DNA of 57,174 nucleotides from JBBQLG01 sp964251665 (lineage in GTDB: Bacteria; Bacteroidota; Bacteroidia; Cytophagales; Spirosomataceae): positions 1-57,174 of the forward strand of contig CAXUKO010000028.1 of assembly GCA_964251665.1 (NCBI GenBank), written 5' to 3'. The notes beneath the pieces were generated by a model. That model had not been told where the DNA came from. It ran no database searches and saw nothing but the letters and a program-made list of their open reading frames with translations. Positions 15,747 to 24,430 of the stretch are shown piece after piece. Every line of letters begins with the position of its first letter. Positions within the stretch are counted from its first letter, which is position 1. The position numbers and the translations under genes were made by a program.

Positions 15747-15802
15747 ATCCGCGACGGTGGCCCGGCCAGACGTGGGCGTCTAACCGGGCCGCCGTCGCGG
15801 AT
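15747..15802 (-). terminator. Long GC-rich hairpin after the S9 peptidase gene
   Basis: The 19-nt arms 15747-15765 and 15784-15802 differ by a single G-T pairing, and a small inner stem (AGACG/CGTCT) lies in the loop. It starts 5 bp past the peptidase stop codon. The tract after it is AT-rich (ATAATTAAT) and not a pure T-run. Confidence 0.68.
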
Positions 15803-15807
15803 ACGGT

Positions 15808-18048
15808 TTATTTCTCCGTCAAACCCATCGCGTCCTGTCCGACGTACCGCTCGAAAAATTCGTAGATCCGCAGCATCCGGTCGATGCGCTGCCGCACATT
15901 CCCCGTGCGGCTTAACTCGTGCGTGGCACCGGGCATTCGGACGTATTCGACGGGGCGGCCCAGGAGTTTGAGGCTTTTGTACATCATTTCACTCTGTATC
16001 ACACCGGTGCGCAGGTCGTTCTCGCCATGTTTGATCAGCAATGGTGTTTTGATATTGGCGACGAATGTATACGGCGAATTGGCATCCAGCACTTTCTGAA
16101 TCTCAGGCTGCCACGGATACCCACCAAAATAGTTTGGCACCAGCCGCCAGGCGTTGGCCTCACCCATAAACGTTGTCAGGTCATACACGCCCCGCTGGGC
16201 AAATGCCGCCTTAAAGCGGTTGTCGTGACCCACAATCCAGGCGGTGAGATAGCCCGCGTAAGAACCACCAGTCAGCACCTGCCGACTGGTATCGACCCAA
16301 GCTTCTTTAGCCGCATCGGTAGCAGCCGCCAACACATCCTCCGTTGGGCCGGTCCCCCAATCCTGGTAGTTAGCCGCCTGAAACGCCTGTCCGTACCCAC
16401 CCGAACCGCGTGGATTGGCATAAACAACGCCATAACCCTGTGAGCAGAAATATTGATGCTCGTGCCAGAGTGAGGCTTCACCCGGTCCCCACATGGCCGT
16501 TGGGCCGCCATGCATGTTCACCAGCAACGGGTATTTCTTACCGGAGGGGCCGCCCCCTGCAACCAGATCAGCGGGTTTCATAATCCAGTAGTCGACGGTT
16601 TGACCTTTCGAGTTTTTGTAGGTACGCTTTTCCGGGAAACTCAGTGATTTAGTCGCCACCCAATCGTTGTGGTTCGACAGCTTAACCGCGTTTTTGGCTA
16701 GACCATCAGCCTTATACAATTCGGAGGGATTGGCCACTTCGGTTTTAGCAAATACAACGCCATTGCCATCCGCATCAAAACTGGTAACGCCCGAGTTGAA
16801 ATCCGTCAGTTGCGCTACCTGTTTCGTAGCAGCATTGAGCTGGTACAAGGGCACACCACCGTTGGAAGGCGCAATAAAATAGAGTGTGTAGCCAGCACTT
16901 GGTTTACGACCTTTTACGGAGGTATTTATGGCTACCCATTTCAACCCGCCGGCCGACCGGTCGAACGGAATTACCTCGACCGAGCCAGCAGTAAGGCCGT
17001 TCATTGTAGCCAGCGCCAGTTGCGGAAAGCCAACCCCTTCGGATTTGTTAACCAGCAGCGCCAGTTGTTTGCCGTCGGGCGAGAGTTCGGGGGCGATAAA
17101 CGACTTCCCGGCCTCACTTAGCACGGTCGTTAACCGGCCCGATCCATCGGCGGCAATGGCTACGATGGCGTTATCCTGCTCGCGATCGGGGTGTTTGAGT
17201 GTATCGCGGTCGGTCACGGCCAGAATCTGCTGCCCATTGGGTAACCAGCCCGTCGCCTGATAAGAGTAAAAGCCGTGCGTCAGGGGTTTGGCAGTGGCTC
17301 CCTCCTTTGCGTCGATAACGAACAGGTGCGTGAAACTCAGGTCCGGCTCCGTCGTGGCCTCGCCCTGAAAGGTGAGCCGGTTAATGACTTTAGCTTTTTT
17401 GTCCTCAACGTCCTTAGCCAGATACGCCCGGATTTCGGCCAATGACCCGTCGGGGTTAGGCTTTACTTTTTTATCCGGCAGTATAAAGTTATTCGTCGCG
17501 AAACCCGGTTTCTCCAGCGACCACGACGGTGTCCGTTTGCCGGGATTGAGCGTTGAGTCGGCCAGTAATTCGGCCATAGTTACGCTACCGCCGAACAGTA
17601 GTTTGGTGCCGTCCGGCGACCAGATCGGGCTGGACGCACCATATTTGCCAGTCGTGAGTTGGTAGCCTTCGCCCCCATCCAATGGCATCACAAACACTTG
17701 CGATTTGCCTTTTACCGTCCGCACAAACGCAAGTGACTTACCATCGGGCGACCAAACCGGCTGCCGTGCCGATTCAGCACCACGCGTTAAGGCTTTGGGT
17801 ACCGAACCGGGTTTGAGGTCGGTCAGGTAGATATGCGACTTATACTCGTACTCGTCCTTCTGGTCAGGATTCGGTTCGATGGTCGTCAGTGTATAAACGG
17901 CCCGTTGCCCGTCGGGAGCGAGCTGAATGCTGCTCACCTGTTTGATGCGGGTGAGGTCGGTAGCAACGATTCGTTGTTTCGACGGCTGAGCCACAGTCGG
18001 GCCAGCCGCTGTCAGGAAAATGAGGAGCGCAGGAAGCAGTTTTCTCAT
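15808..18048 (-). CDS. S9-family prolyl oligopeptidase-like peptidase
   Basis: This is a 746-residue exported serine peptidase. A signal peptide (1-20, LLIFLTAAGPTVAQ) precedes a WD40-like propeller with repeated SPDGK..AF and SPDGTKLLF motifs (about residues 40-480). The alpha/beta-hydrolase domain has the elbow GGSYAG with Ser596, Asp678 in HGENDLRTG and His710 in PGATHELS. Upstream, VYANPRGSGGYGQAF is the usual oxyanion-side motif. The layout and length fit dipeptidyl/acylaminoacyl peptidases that trim short peptides in the periplasm. The gene is flanked by a GreA-like gene upstream and a strong hairpin downstream. Function is secure at family level. Confidence 0.93.
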   Translation of the reverse strand: MRKLLPALLIFLTAAGPTVAQPSKQRIVATDLTRIKQVSSIQLAPDGQRAVYTLTTIEPNPDQKDEYEYKSHIYLTDLKPGSVPKALTRGAESARQPVWSPDGKSLAFVRTVKGKSQVFVMPLDGGEGYQLTTGKYGASSPIWSPDGTKLLFGGSVTMAELLADSTLNPGKRTPSWSLEKPGFATNNFILPDKKVKPNPDGSLAEIRAYLAKDVEDKKAKVINRLTFQGEATTEPDLSFTHLFVIDAKEGATAKPLTHGFYSYQATGWLPNGQQILAVTDRDTLKHPDREQDNAIVAIAADGSGRLTTVLSEAGKSFIAPELSPDGKQLALLVNKSEGVGFPQLALATMNGLTAGSVEVIPFDRSAGGLKWVAINTSVKGRKPSAGYTLYFIAPSNGGVPLYQLNAATKQVAQLTDFNSGVTSFDADGNGVVFAKTEVANPSELYKADGLAKNAVKLSNHNDWVATKSLSFPEKRTYKNSKGQTVDYWIMKPADLVAGGGPSGKKYPLLVNMHGGPTAMWGPGEASLWHEHQYFCSQGYGVVYANPRGSGGYGQAFQAANYQDWGTGPTEDVLAAATDAAKEAWVDTSRQVLTGGSYAGYLTAWIVGHDNRFKAAFAQRGVYDLTTFMGEANAWRLVPNYFGGYPWQPEIQKVLDANSPYTFVANIKTPLLIKHGENDLRTGVIQSEMMYKSLKLLGRPVEYVRMPGATHELSRTGNVRQRIDRMLRIYEFFERYVGQDAMGLTEK

Positions 18049-18105
18049 AAAATTGGGGTTAAGCGAAAGGCCGAAAATAACGAAAAAGGCCCAAAAGCCG
18101 CTCTA

Positions 18106-18564
18106 TTAATAGATAGTGGTGATCTGATAGGATAGTTTATTGAAGGTAATTGTCTCGCCCACTGCTTTACTTTTCAGCGCAGCGGCAATGGGCGACGCCG
18201 GTGATACGGCAAAGTAATCAGTGCCATCGAGCGTAATTTTTCCGGCGCTGGTGCTGATAAAGTAGTTTCCCCGGCTGGTAGTTACCAGACTACCGGGCTG
18301 CACGGTGGGGTAGGTTTTCTGCGCGTCGATCTGCCCTAATTCCTGCTGCTGTTTCATGGCGTCGGCTAATAGCGTGGCATGTCGGTCCCGTTCGAGTTGT
18401 GCCATGGCCCGGCCCGTTTCGTACTTATCGCCCGCACTGCTTTTGGATTCTGAATTGGCCGCTTCCTGGGCCGCTTCCATCGCCTGCCGGGCGTTGGTGA
18501 TGCGTGTCTCTACGTAAGCCTGGCAATGGCTGTAAAGGGATTCTTTAATTTCGGCTGGTGTCAT
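18106..18564 (-). CDS. GreA/GreB C-terminal-like protein with N-terminal coiled coil
   Basis: This is a 152-residue cytoplasmic protein. The N-terminal half (about 1-75) is a charged helical hairpin with SKSSAGDKYETGRAMAQLER, partly recalling the Gre coiled coil. The C-terminal half contains PGSLVTTSRGNYFIS and SPIAAALKSKAVGETITF, which match the FKBP-like fold of GreA/GreB (SPIG.AL.GK.VGD). Gre factors rescue backtracked RNA polymerase by inserting acidic residues at the coiled-coil tip. The tip here is not the canonical pair, so it may be a Gre-like RNA polymerase-binding protein without cleavage activity. Homologues are often mislabelled as 3-oxoacyl-ACP synthase; no ketosynthase motif is present. 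Confidence 0.72.
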   Translation of the reverse strand: MTPAEIKESLYSHCQAYVETRITNARQAMEAAQEAANSESKSSAGDKYETGRAMAQLERDRHATLLADAMKQQQELGQIDAQKTYPTVQPGSLVTTSRGNYFISTSAGKITLDGTDYFAVSPASPIAAALKSKAVGETITFNKLSYQITTIY

Positions 18565-18620
18565 GGTATGAATTTGCGCCGGGCTAAAATCCGGCGCACG
18601 ATCTATATAATACGTTCATT

Positions 18621-20594
18621 TCATAATTTCCTCAACCGCATCGCGTGCCCGCCACCCGAAGCCAGTTGGAGCGTTACTACGTCGATCCGGCTTACCAGGC
18701 TGGTCTGCTGAACGAGATGATTCGGTTGCCGGTCAGCATCGGGGGCGTCGGCGTACAGGGTGGCTTCGTAGCGGCCTTCCGGCAGGAATGCCAGACTAAC
18801 CGAAATCGTCCGGGGGGTGCTGTTGTTGATGGTGCCCACGTACCAGTCACCCTCTTTCCGGCGGGCAATGGTAATGTATTGACTAATCTGCGCGGCTGGC
18901 ACCCGGGTTTCGTCCCAGATGGTGGGCACCTGTTGCAGAAAATCAAAGCCGGGTTGCCCCAGATAAGCCTGCGGGTAATCGCAGACCATACCCTGGTAAT
19001 TTTCCAGCACGACATACATACCCAGTTGGTGACAGCGCGTACCCAGCATCAGCGGCCGGGTATATTGTCCTTTGAATTGGGCGGCTGGCACGGCCCGGAA
19101 CCCACCGAGGTGATAATCCGTCGAGCCGGCCAGCATCCGCGTGAAGGGAATGTCGATGTCATGGTCGGGCGTAACGAGATTATTCCACTTCATGTTTTCG
19201 TAGTTCAGCGTACCCTCCCGCGTGAACTCATTGGGGTAGGTCCGGTGCATGCCCGTTGGTTTGTAGGCTCCGTGAAACTGAATGTGCAGCTTATGTTTAG
19301 CCGCTTTCTGCAACACCAGTTCCTGCCAGTTCACCATGTCTTGGTCGTCGCGATCCATAAAATCGCACATCAGGCCGCTCAGGCCCCATTTTTCGTACTG
19401 CGTGAATACACTGTCCAATCGACCATACAGTGCCTGCCAGTGAACCCACACCCGAATGCCCACCCCGCGTTTTTTGCCGTACTCGCAAATGGCCTGCATG
19501 TCTAATCCAGGCACTGGTTTGGCCGCATCTGTATGCGGTCCGGGCTGGAAATTTACGCCATCACTGACATACCATTCGTGCAGACCATATTCAACAACAG
19601 AATGGTAAGCAATATGATTATCAGCGCAGAAGTCGATATAATACTTTGCCGTCTCGAAGTTATTACCGGGCGCGAAACTGGTATCGGGCAGTACATTGCC
19701 GTTCCACCACGGAAACGTCGTTTTTCCCGGTTTCAGCCACGATACATCCTTCAGTTTGACGGGTTCATTCAGGTTGGTGAGCAGGTTCGACTCGATGAGT
19801 GCTCCCACCCGGTCACCAATCATCAGTACCCGCCACGGGCTGCGGTGGGGTAAGGTTGCTTTTACAACGCCCTTTGCATTGGGTAACGGCGACAGACGGC
19901 TCATCAGATTTCCGTCTTTTTTGATGAGATACATACCGGCATAATCCGACAAGGCCGCTTCCGTAATAGCCACGCAGGTTTGATCGCTGTAGCTAAACAG
20001 CGTCGGCATATCCATCAGCGTATCGGACTTGATGGTGTTCAGCGGCACCGTATCGTAGTACCCTTCGTGCGAAGTCAGAAAATTGGGGCGGAACAAGGTA
20101 AGTGCCGTTGGATTACCCGCCAGCCGAAACACAGTTTGCTCATCCAGCAGCGTAAACGAGGTCCATCCGGTCTGCTTCGGAAACTCGTAGCGTAGGGCCA
20201 CGCCATCATCGTACGCCCGAATTACAAGATCAACCTGCCGATGCCCTCCTGTTTTTTCTACCAGCGGAATTGTGGCTTCCCGATAACGATTCCGCACTGT
20301 TTTCGCTTTCCCGACAATGAGGTCATACGTCTCATCGACGGTCCGTAAACGGGGTTTCAACAGCGTTAAATTTGGCCCGAATAATCCGGTTTCGGCGAAA
20401 TTCAGGGTGAGGGGTGACTCATTCACCAACGGCTTCCCCGAGTAGATTACCCGATAAACTGGTGCTTCAGCCGTCAGCCGGAGCAAAAAAACGATGCGCC
20501 CATCCGGCGAGACCAGCCGAACTGTGGACTGGCCCAGGCTCAGGGTCGCAAAAAAGACGAAAATACTAACGGAAATAACCCATTTCTTGGCCAA
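18621..20594 (-). CDS. Glycoside hydrolase family 97 (alpha-glucosidase/galactosidase)
   Basis: This is a 657-residue exported enzyme. A signal peptide (1-21, FVFFATLSLGQ) precedes a GH97 N-terminal beta-sandwich (about 25-270) with SPDGRIVFLLRL. The (beta/alpha)8 barrel (about 280-560) contains KPGKTTFPWWNG, VWVHWQALYG, LMCDFMDRDDQ and YPNEFTREG, followed by a C-terminal sandwich. The fold and length match SusB-like GH97 proteins, which hydrolyse alpha-glucosides (inverting) or alpha-galactosides (retaining). The Asp/Glu residues in MCDFMDRDDQ and NEFTREGTLNYE probably include the catalytic pair, but the mechanism cannot be fixed by eye. No SusC/D genes are near, so it is not part of a typical utilisation locus. 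Confidence 0.92.
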   Translation of the reverse strand: MAKKWVISVSIFVFFATLSLGQSTVRLVSPDGRIVFLLRLTAEAPVYRVIYSGKPLVNESPLTLNFAETGLFGPNLTLLKPRLRTVDETYDLIVGKAKTVRNRYREATIPLVEKTGGHRQVDLVIRAYDDGVALRYEFPKQTGWTSFTLLDEQTVFRLAGNPTALTLFRPNFLTSHEGYYDTVPLNTIKSDTLMDMPTLFSYSDQTCVAITEAALSDYAGMYLIKKDGNLMSRLSPLPNAKGVVKATLPHRSPWRVLMIGDRVGALIESNLLTNLNEPVKLKDVSWLKPGKTTFPWWNGNVLPDTSFAPGNNFETAKYYIDFCADNHIAYHSVVEYGLHEWYVSDGVNFQPGPHTDAAKPVPGLDMQAICEYGKKRGVGIRVWVHWQALYGRLDSVFTQYEKWGLSGLMCDFMDRDDQDMVNWQELVLQKAAKHKLHIQFHGAYKPTGMHRTYPNEFTREGTLNYENMKWNNLVTPDHDIDIPFTRMLAGSTDYHLGGFRAVPAAQFKGQYTRPLMLGTRCHQLGMYVVLENYQGMVCDYPQAYLGQPGFDFLQQVPTIWDETRVPAAQISQYITIARRKEGDWYVGTINNSTPRTISVSLAFLPEGRYEATLYADAPDADRQPNHLVQQTSLVSRIDVVTLQLASGGGHAMRLRKL

Positions 20595-20638
20595 GTGTCG
20601 TTGCCGTTTTAAACCAGTTCATCAAAAAAGTCAATACA

Positions 20639-21046
20639 TCACCCGTTAATCTCCTGGCATAATTCTACCAGTACGCCATTGGTGCCTTTCGGGTGCAGAA
20701 AGCAGACCAGTTTGTTGTCGGCTCCCCGTTTGGGCGTCTCGTTCAACACTGTAAAGCCCTCGCCCCGCAGTCGTTCCATTTCGGCAACAATATCGCTTAC
20801 CTCGAAGGCAAGGTGGTGAATACCTTCGCCCTTTTTGGCTAGAAACCGGGCGATAGCGCTATCCGGGTCAGTGGCAGCCAGCAATTCAACTTTGGTTTTG
20901 TTGACTTGAAAAAACGATGTCATCACCCCTTCCGACTCCACAGCTTCGGCCTTGTAGGGTGCTACATTGAGCAGTTTGGTGAACAGTTCGTTGGCGGCAG
21001 TCAGGTCAGTCACGGCAATGCCGATGTGTTCAACGTTGGTAAGCAT
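20639..21046 (-). CDS. mce: Methylmalonyl-CoA epimerase
   Basis: This 135-residue glyoxalase-fold enzyme has two paired beta-alpha-beta-beta-beta modules. The metal ligands appear as His7 in VEHIGIAV, the Gln/Glu region FFQVNKTKVELL, the second-module His in EGIHHLAFEV, and the terminal Glu in GVLVELCQ. The length and sequence fit mce, which interconverts the two stereoisomers of methylmalonyl-CoA in propionate and odd-chain or branched amino-acid breakdown. It is divergent from the Fe-S carrier gene. A near-consensus promoter (TTGACG, then TAACTTTC) lies in the shared 80-bp gap. Confidence 0.93.
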   Translation of the reverse strand: MLTNVEHIGIAVTDLTAANELFTKLLNVAPYKAEAVESEGVMTSFFQVNKTKVELLAATDPDSAIARFLAKKGEGIHHLAFEVSDIVAEMERLRGEGFTVLNETPKRGADNKLVCFLHPKGTNGVLVELCQEING

Positions 21047-21126
21047 GGCAGAAAAGAACTTTTACGAGTGGCGGAAAGTTAAGAGATTAGCACCGAATCG
21101 CGTCAACGCTGCTTTTAATTACTGCT

Positions 21127-21453
21127 ATGGTAACCGTATCTGACATCGCTAAAAATAAAATAGTTGAACTTCGTGAGAAAGAAGGCTTACAGGCCGACTA
21201 CGCCATTCGCGTGGGTGTGCAGGGCGGTGGCTGTTCCGGTCTGATGTATGACCTGCAGTTCGACGCTACCCAACAACCAACTGATCACGTTGTTGAAGAT
21301 AAAGGCATCAAAATCCTGATCGACCGCAAAAGTCTGCTGTATCTGGCCGGTACCGAACTTGATTTCTCGGACGGACTGAACGGCAAAGGATTCCAGTTCA
21401 AGAACCCCAATGCCAGCCGCACCTGTGGCTGTGGCGAGAGTTTCGCGGTATAA
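21127..21453 (+). CDS. A-type iron-sulphur carrier (IscA/SufA/ErpA family)
   Basis: This 108-residue HesB-fold protein carries nascent Fe-S clusters to apo-proteins. The three conserved cysteines are visible: Cys36 in GGGCSGLMYD, and Cys100 and Cys102 in TCGCGESF near the C-terminus. The N-terminus ISDIAKNKIVEL-like start (VSDIAKNKIVELRE) is typical. The length matches the family. It has its own strong terminator, so it is monocistronic and not part of an isc/suf operon here; IscA, SufA and ErpA cannot be separated by sequence alone. Confidence 0.92.
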   Translation: MVTVSDIAKNKIVELREKEGLQADYAIRVGVQGGGCSGLMYDLQFDATQQPTDHVVEDKGIKILIDRKSLLYLAGTELDFSDGLNGKGFQFKNPNASRTCGCGESFAV

Positions 21454-21472
21454 TTCCGCTTAGATCTTTTAT

Positions 21473-21505
21473 AAAAGCACCGTCGGTTTTACTGACGGTG
21501 CTTTT
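21473..21505 (+). terminator. Intrinsic terminator of the Fe-S carrier gene
   Basis: A perfect 12-bp stem (21473-21484 with 21494-21505) is followed by TTTT-G-TTTTTT. It lies 20 bp after the stop codon. Confidence 0.92.
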
Positions 21506-21599
21506 GTTTTTTATGCCGGATTAGTATCGCCACGAACTTGTTTCTTTACTTTAAACGAAATCCTGGTCTAATCTCGTCCATCCAATTAATCCTGGTCCA

Positions 21600-22157
21600 A
21601 TGTTACCCGCCCGATCCGTTGCCCATTCCCGCACGACACTTACCGAGTTAATGATTCCATCGTACGCCAACTTCGGCGGTAAAATTCACGGCGGCATTAT
21701 TCTTTCCCTCATGGACAAAGTTGCCTATGCCTGCGCCACCAAACATGCCGGCGCGTATTGCGTTACGGTATCGGTCGATGGCGTCAACTTCCGGCAGCCG
21801 GTCGAAGTGGGTGATCTGGTGTCGCTGCTGGCGTCGGTAAATTACGTGGGTCGCACTTCCCTCGTAGTCGGCATCAAGGTTATTGCCGAAAATGTCCGTT
21901 CCGGTATCGTGAAGCACACCAACACTTCCTATTTTACAATGGTGGCTAAAGATGACGACGATAGCCCCACCGAAGTCCCACCGCTCCTGCTTGAAAGCAC
22001 CGACGATGCCCGGCGTTTTCTGGAAGCCATCAAACGCCGGGAGCTGCGACAGGCTTACGGTGATCATTTCGATAATGCCAAAACCCGGATGCTGGTAACG
22101 GAAAGCCTGGACCGGCTGAAGAGCGAACGCGTTGTGTTGAGTGACAGCTTTCTATAA
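21600..22157 (+). CDS. Acyl-CoA thioesterase (hotdog fold)
   Basis: This 185-residue enzyme hydrolyses acyl-CoA to free acid and CoA. The hotdog motif YANFGGKIHGGIILSLMDKV (about residues 22-41) carries the helix and the catalytic-side residues. VDGVNFRQPVEVGDLVSLLASV and the strand VGIKVIAENVRSG follow, as in the YciA/BFIT-type thioesterases, with a helical C-terminal tail. The gene is convergent with the NTF2-like gene, with only 4 bp between the stops. Substrate chain length is unknown. Homologues act on medium- to long-chain acyl-CoAs in the cytoplasm. Confidence 0.9.
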   Translation: MLPARSVAHSRTTLTELMIPSYANFGGKIHGGIILSLMDKVAYACATKHAGAYCVTVSVDGVNFRQPVEVGDLVSLLASVNYVGRTSLVVGIKVIAENVRSGIVKHTNTSYFTMVAKDDDDSPTEVPPLLLESTDDARRFLEAIKRRELRQAYGDHFDNAKTRMLVTESLDRLKSERVVLSDSFL

Positions 22158-22161
22158 ATCA

Positions 22162-22530
22162 CTAGCTGTAATCACTAATGCGGGTAATCTTCCCGTCGCT
22201 GAACGCAAACACGGTTACGCCCCGTAAAGCGATAACCTCGCCGGTTTTCTGACCAGATGGCAAGTCGATGGCCAGCATAGCCTCGAAGTCAATTTCGGCG
22301 GCCGCCGTTCGATCACCCAGTGTAAGTGACCGGATCGTTTGCCGACGGAATCGAAATACCGAAAGCGACTGCCGGGCCAGTTGCTCAAACGCGGCCTTAC
22401 CGCTTGTTGCTGTGATGCCGCTGGTATTCGAGACATTTTCAAAGACAACTACGTCGTGCAATACCGTTAGCATAGCCGGTACATCCATGGCGTTGTAGGC
22501 TGCGATGTAGTCCTTAATCAGATTTTCCAT
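22162..22530 (-). CDS. NTF2/SnoaL-like protein
   Basis: This 122-residue alpha+beta cone-fold protein starts with MENLIKDYIAAYNAMDVPAM, the typical first helices of SnoaL-like proteins, and ends with a strand pair (GVTVFAFSDGKITRISDYS). The frame opens at 22548, but that start would overlap the divergent AraC gene. The ATG at 22530 gives the normal family N-terminus. These domains often bind small hydrophobic ligands or act as isomerases, and no catalytic residue is certain. Its divergent pairing with an AraC regulator suggests that regulator controls it. Confidence 0.8.
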   Translation of the reverse strand: MENLIKDYIAAYNAMDVPAMLTVLHDVVVFENVSNTSGITATSGKAAFEQLARQSLSVFRFRRQTIRSLTLGDRTAAAEIDFEAMLAIDLPSGQKTGEVIALRGVTVFAFSDGKITRISDYS

Positions 22531-22540
22531 AGCGATAACT

Positions 22541-23479
22541 GTGAACAATAAACGTAAAGGTCGGACGAGGGCAACTACAATAAAAACCTATACGGGAGAA
22601 TCGTTCCGGGATCGTTACATCCCTGTGCAACCCAACGCAGATGCCCTGCTGAAAGCAGACTTCGGGGCGTTTTTTATCGTTAGAGTCGACGAGTTAATCC
22701 GCCTGATCAGCCTTCCGGTTCCACCCCTTCGAACCGGCAATCATACATTGATTTACCTTACCGATGGCGAAGCGGTTATGACCATTGGCAGTGAAACGTA
22801 CAAAATATTCAAGGACGAGTGTTTAGTTGTTCCGGCCGGGCAAGTGTTTTCGTTCGATACCATCGATATCAACCAGGGGTATCTGTGCAATTTCCACACG
22901 GACTTTCTGATCGGTAAATTCGGTAAGGCTGAGCTGCTCAACGATTTTGAGTTTTTGCGCGTGTGGGGCAACCCGCGCATCAGCTTACCTGATCAGACAT
23001 CCGGCTTTGTCGCTCAGCTGCTAAATCGGCTGCTACTCAATTATGCTGGGCACGGACTGGCCAATCTGGACATTATCCAGTCGTACCTGCTGGCGGTCCT
23101 TTGCGAGATAAACAGCGTTTACCAGCCAGTATCGGTCAGTACGCAAACCCAGGCAGTGACCATCACGAACCGGTTCAAGGAATTACTTTTCGCCAATAGC
23201 AAGACGACTCATCTGGTAACCGACTATGCAGCCTTACTACACATCACGCCCAATCATCTGGCAAAAACCGTTCGAACGATTACAGGTAAATCGCCCGCTA
23301 AATGGATTGACGAAGCCATCGTTCTGGAAGCCAAAATATTGCTTTACCAGAGTACGCTGTCCATCGGCGAAGTAGCCGCTGAAGTGGGGCTGTCAGACCC
23401 TTCCTATTTTAGTCGTCTTTTCAAAAAGCTGGAAGGCGTTACGCCGTTGGCTTTTCGCAGAATGATTGAAACGTCCTAA
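22541..23479 (+). CDS. AraC-family transcriptional regulator
   Basis: This is a 312-residue activator-type regulator. The N-terminal cupin-like sensor domain (about 30-180) includes LIYLTDGEAVMTIGSETYKI and VVPAGQVFSFDT. The C-terminal double helix-turn-helix (about 210-308) contains LLHITPNHLAKTVRTITGKS and LSIGEVAAEVGLSDPSYFSR, followed by FKKLEGVTPLAFRR. The start is GTG at 22541, only 10 bp from the divergent NTF2-like gene; no other good start precedes the sensor domain. It probably acts on that intergenic region or on the downstream membrane-protein genes. The ligand is unknown. Confidence 0.9.
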   Translation: MNNKRKGRTRATTIKTYTGESFRDRYIPVQPNADALLKADFGAFFIVRVDELIRLISLPVPPLRTGNHTLIYLTDGEAVMTIGSETYKIFKDECLVVPAGQVFSFDTIDINQGYLCNFHTDFLIGKFGKAELLNDFEFLRVWGNPRISLPDQTSGFVAQLLNRLLLNYAGHGLANLDIIQSYLLAVLCEINSVYQPVSVSTQTQAVTITNRFKELLFANSKTTHLVTDYAALLHITPNHLAKTVRTITGKSPAKWIDEAIVLEAKILLYQSTLSIGEVAAEVGLSDPSYFSRLFKKLEGVTPLAFRRMIETS

Positions 23480-23600
23480 AAACCGCTTTGTCTGTCCTAC
23501 CTTTCTTGTGCCAATGCACAGACCTTTGCAGGGTATCGTCAATCACATTCCGTTCCTGATTGATGGCGTAACACCGCCCGAATGGGTCAACTCAATAAGC

Positions 23601-24065
23601 ATGTATCCATCGCTACTCATCGTTCATTCCATCTTTCGCTGGCTCGTTTTAGTGAGTCTGGTCTATGCCCTGATAAGAGCGTATAAGGGGTACATAACGG
23701 GCAGTATATTCGCTAAAGCCGACAATTCCATCCGGCACTGGACGGCAACGATTGCTCAGGTTCAGTTGACTATCGGCTTTACGTTATATTTCAAAAGTCC
23801 AGTCATCAGGCAGTTCTTTGCTACATTTAGCGACTCCATTCGGCATGCAGGAACGGCCTTCTTTGGCGTAATCCACATTCTGCTCATGTTCACAGCCGTG
23901 GGCATTATTACGACGGGTTCGGCGTTAGCCAAACGCAAACCAACCGACCGGGAGAAGTTCAGGACGATGGTAACCTGGTTCTCCATTGCGCTATTGATTA
24001 TATTTCTGGCCATTCCCTGGCCGTTTTCACCACTGGCCAATCGGCCCTATCTCAGAACGTTTTAA
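23601..24065 (+). CDS. Four-helix integral membrane protein, function unknown
   Basis: This is a 154-residue, very hydrophobic protein with four predicted membrane helices: SLLIVHSIFRWLVLVSLVYAL, a second near AQVQLTIGFTLYF, a third at FFGVIHILLMFTAVGIITTG, and a fourth with FSIALLIIFLAIPWPF. The frame extends upstream to 23466, but only from the ATG at 23601 does the protein begin at its first helix as related Bacteroidota proteins do. The conserved His in VHSIFRWL and VIHILL might bind haem or quinone; that is speculation. It is followed after 2 bp by a DUF3817 gene, so the two are co-transcribed. Confidence 0.78.
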   Translation: MYPSLLIVHSIFRWLVLVSLVYALIRAYKGYITGSIFAKADNSIRHWTATIAQVQLTIGFTLYFKSPVIRQFFATFSDSIRHAGTAFFGVIHILLMFTAVGIITTGSALAKRKPTDREKFRTMVTWFSIALLIIFLAIPWPFSPLANRPYLRTF

Positions 24066-24067
24066 CT

Positions 24068-24382
24068 ATGATCCACTTTTTCAATTCGAACATTGGACGG
24101 CTGCGGTTGCTTGGTTTGCTGGAAGGCATTTCCTTACTACTACTGCTTGGCATTGCAGTCCCGGCCAAGCACCTGTACGGCGACCCGGCTCTGGTCAGGG
24201 CCATTGGACCGGTACATGGCATTCTGTTTTTACTGTTTATTTTCAATACACTGAGTGTCGGTGTGGAGCAGCAGTGGAAGTTTAAAGACACTACTTGGAA
24301 AGTGTTACTGGCGTGTCTGATTCCCTTCGGTACGTTTTATATCGACAAAAAAATACTGAGCAAAATCGACCCGATGGTATGA
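24068..24382 (+). CDS. DUF3817-family membrane protein
   Basis: This 104-residue membrane protein has about three hydrophobic helices. The signature RLRLLGLLEGISLLLLLGIA with the Glu inside the first helix, followed by KHLYGDPALVRAIGPVHGILFLLF, is characteristic of DUF3817 (often labelled YdzA-like or integral membrane protein). The C-terminal part has PFGTFYIDKKIL. It starts 2 bp after the preceding membrane protein stop. The biochemical role is unknown; the coupled arrangement suggests the two proteins form one membrane unit. Confidence 0.85.
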   Translation: MIHFFNSNIGRLRLLGLLEGISLLLLLGIAVPAKHLYGDPALVRAIGPVHGILFLLFIFNTLSVGVEQQWKFKDTTWKVLLACLIPFGTFYIDKKILSKIDPMV

Positions 24383-24430
24383 TTCTGCTCAGTAAAGTTC
24401 CTGTTAGTCAGGTGTAGTGCCTGCCTGCGA

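Noticed and set aside
18106..18564. 3-oxoacyl-ACP synthase
   Set aside because: This label is common for homologues, but no ketosynthase motif is present; the C-terminal half looks GreA/GreB-like.
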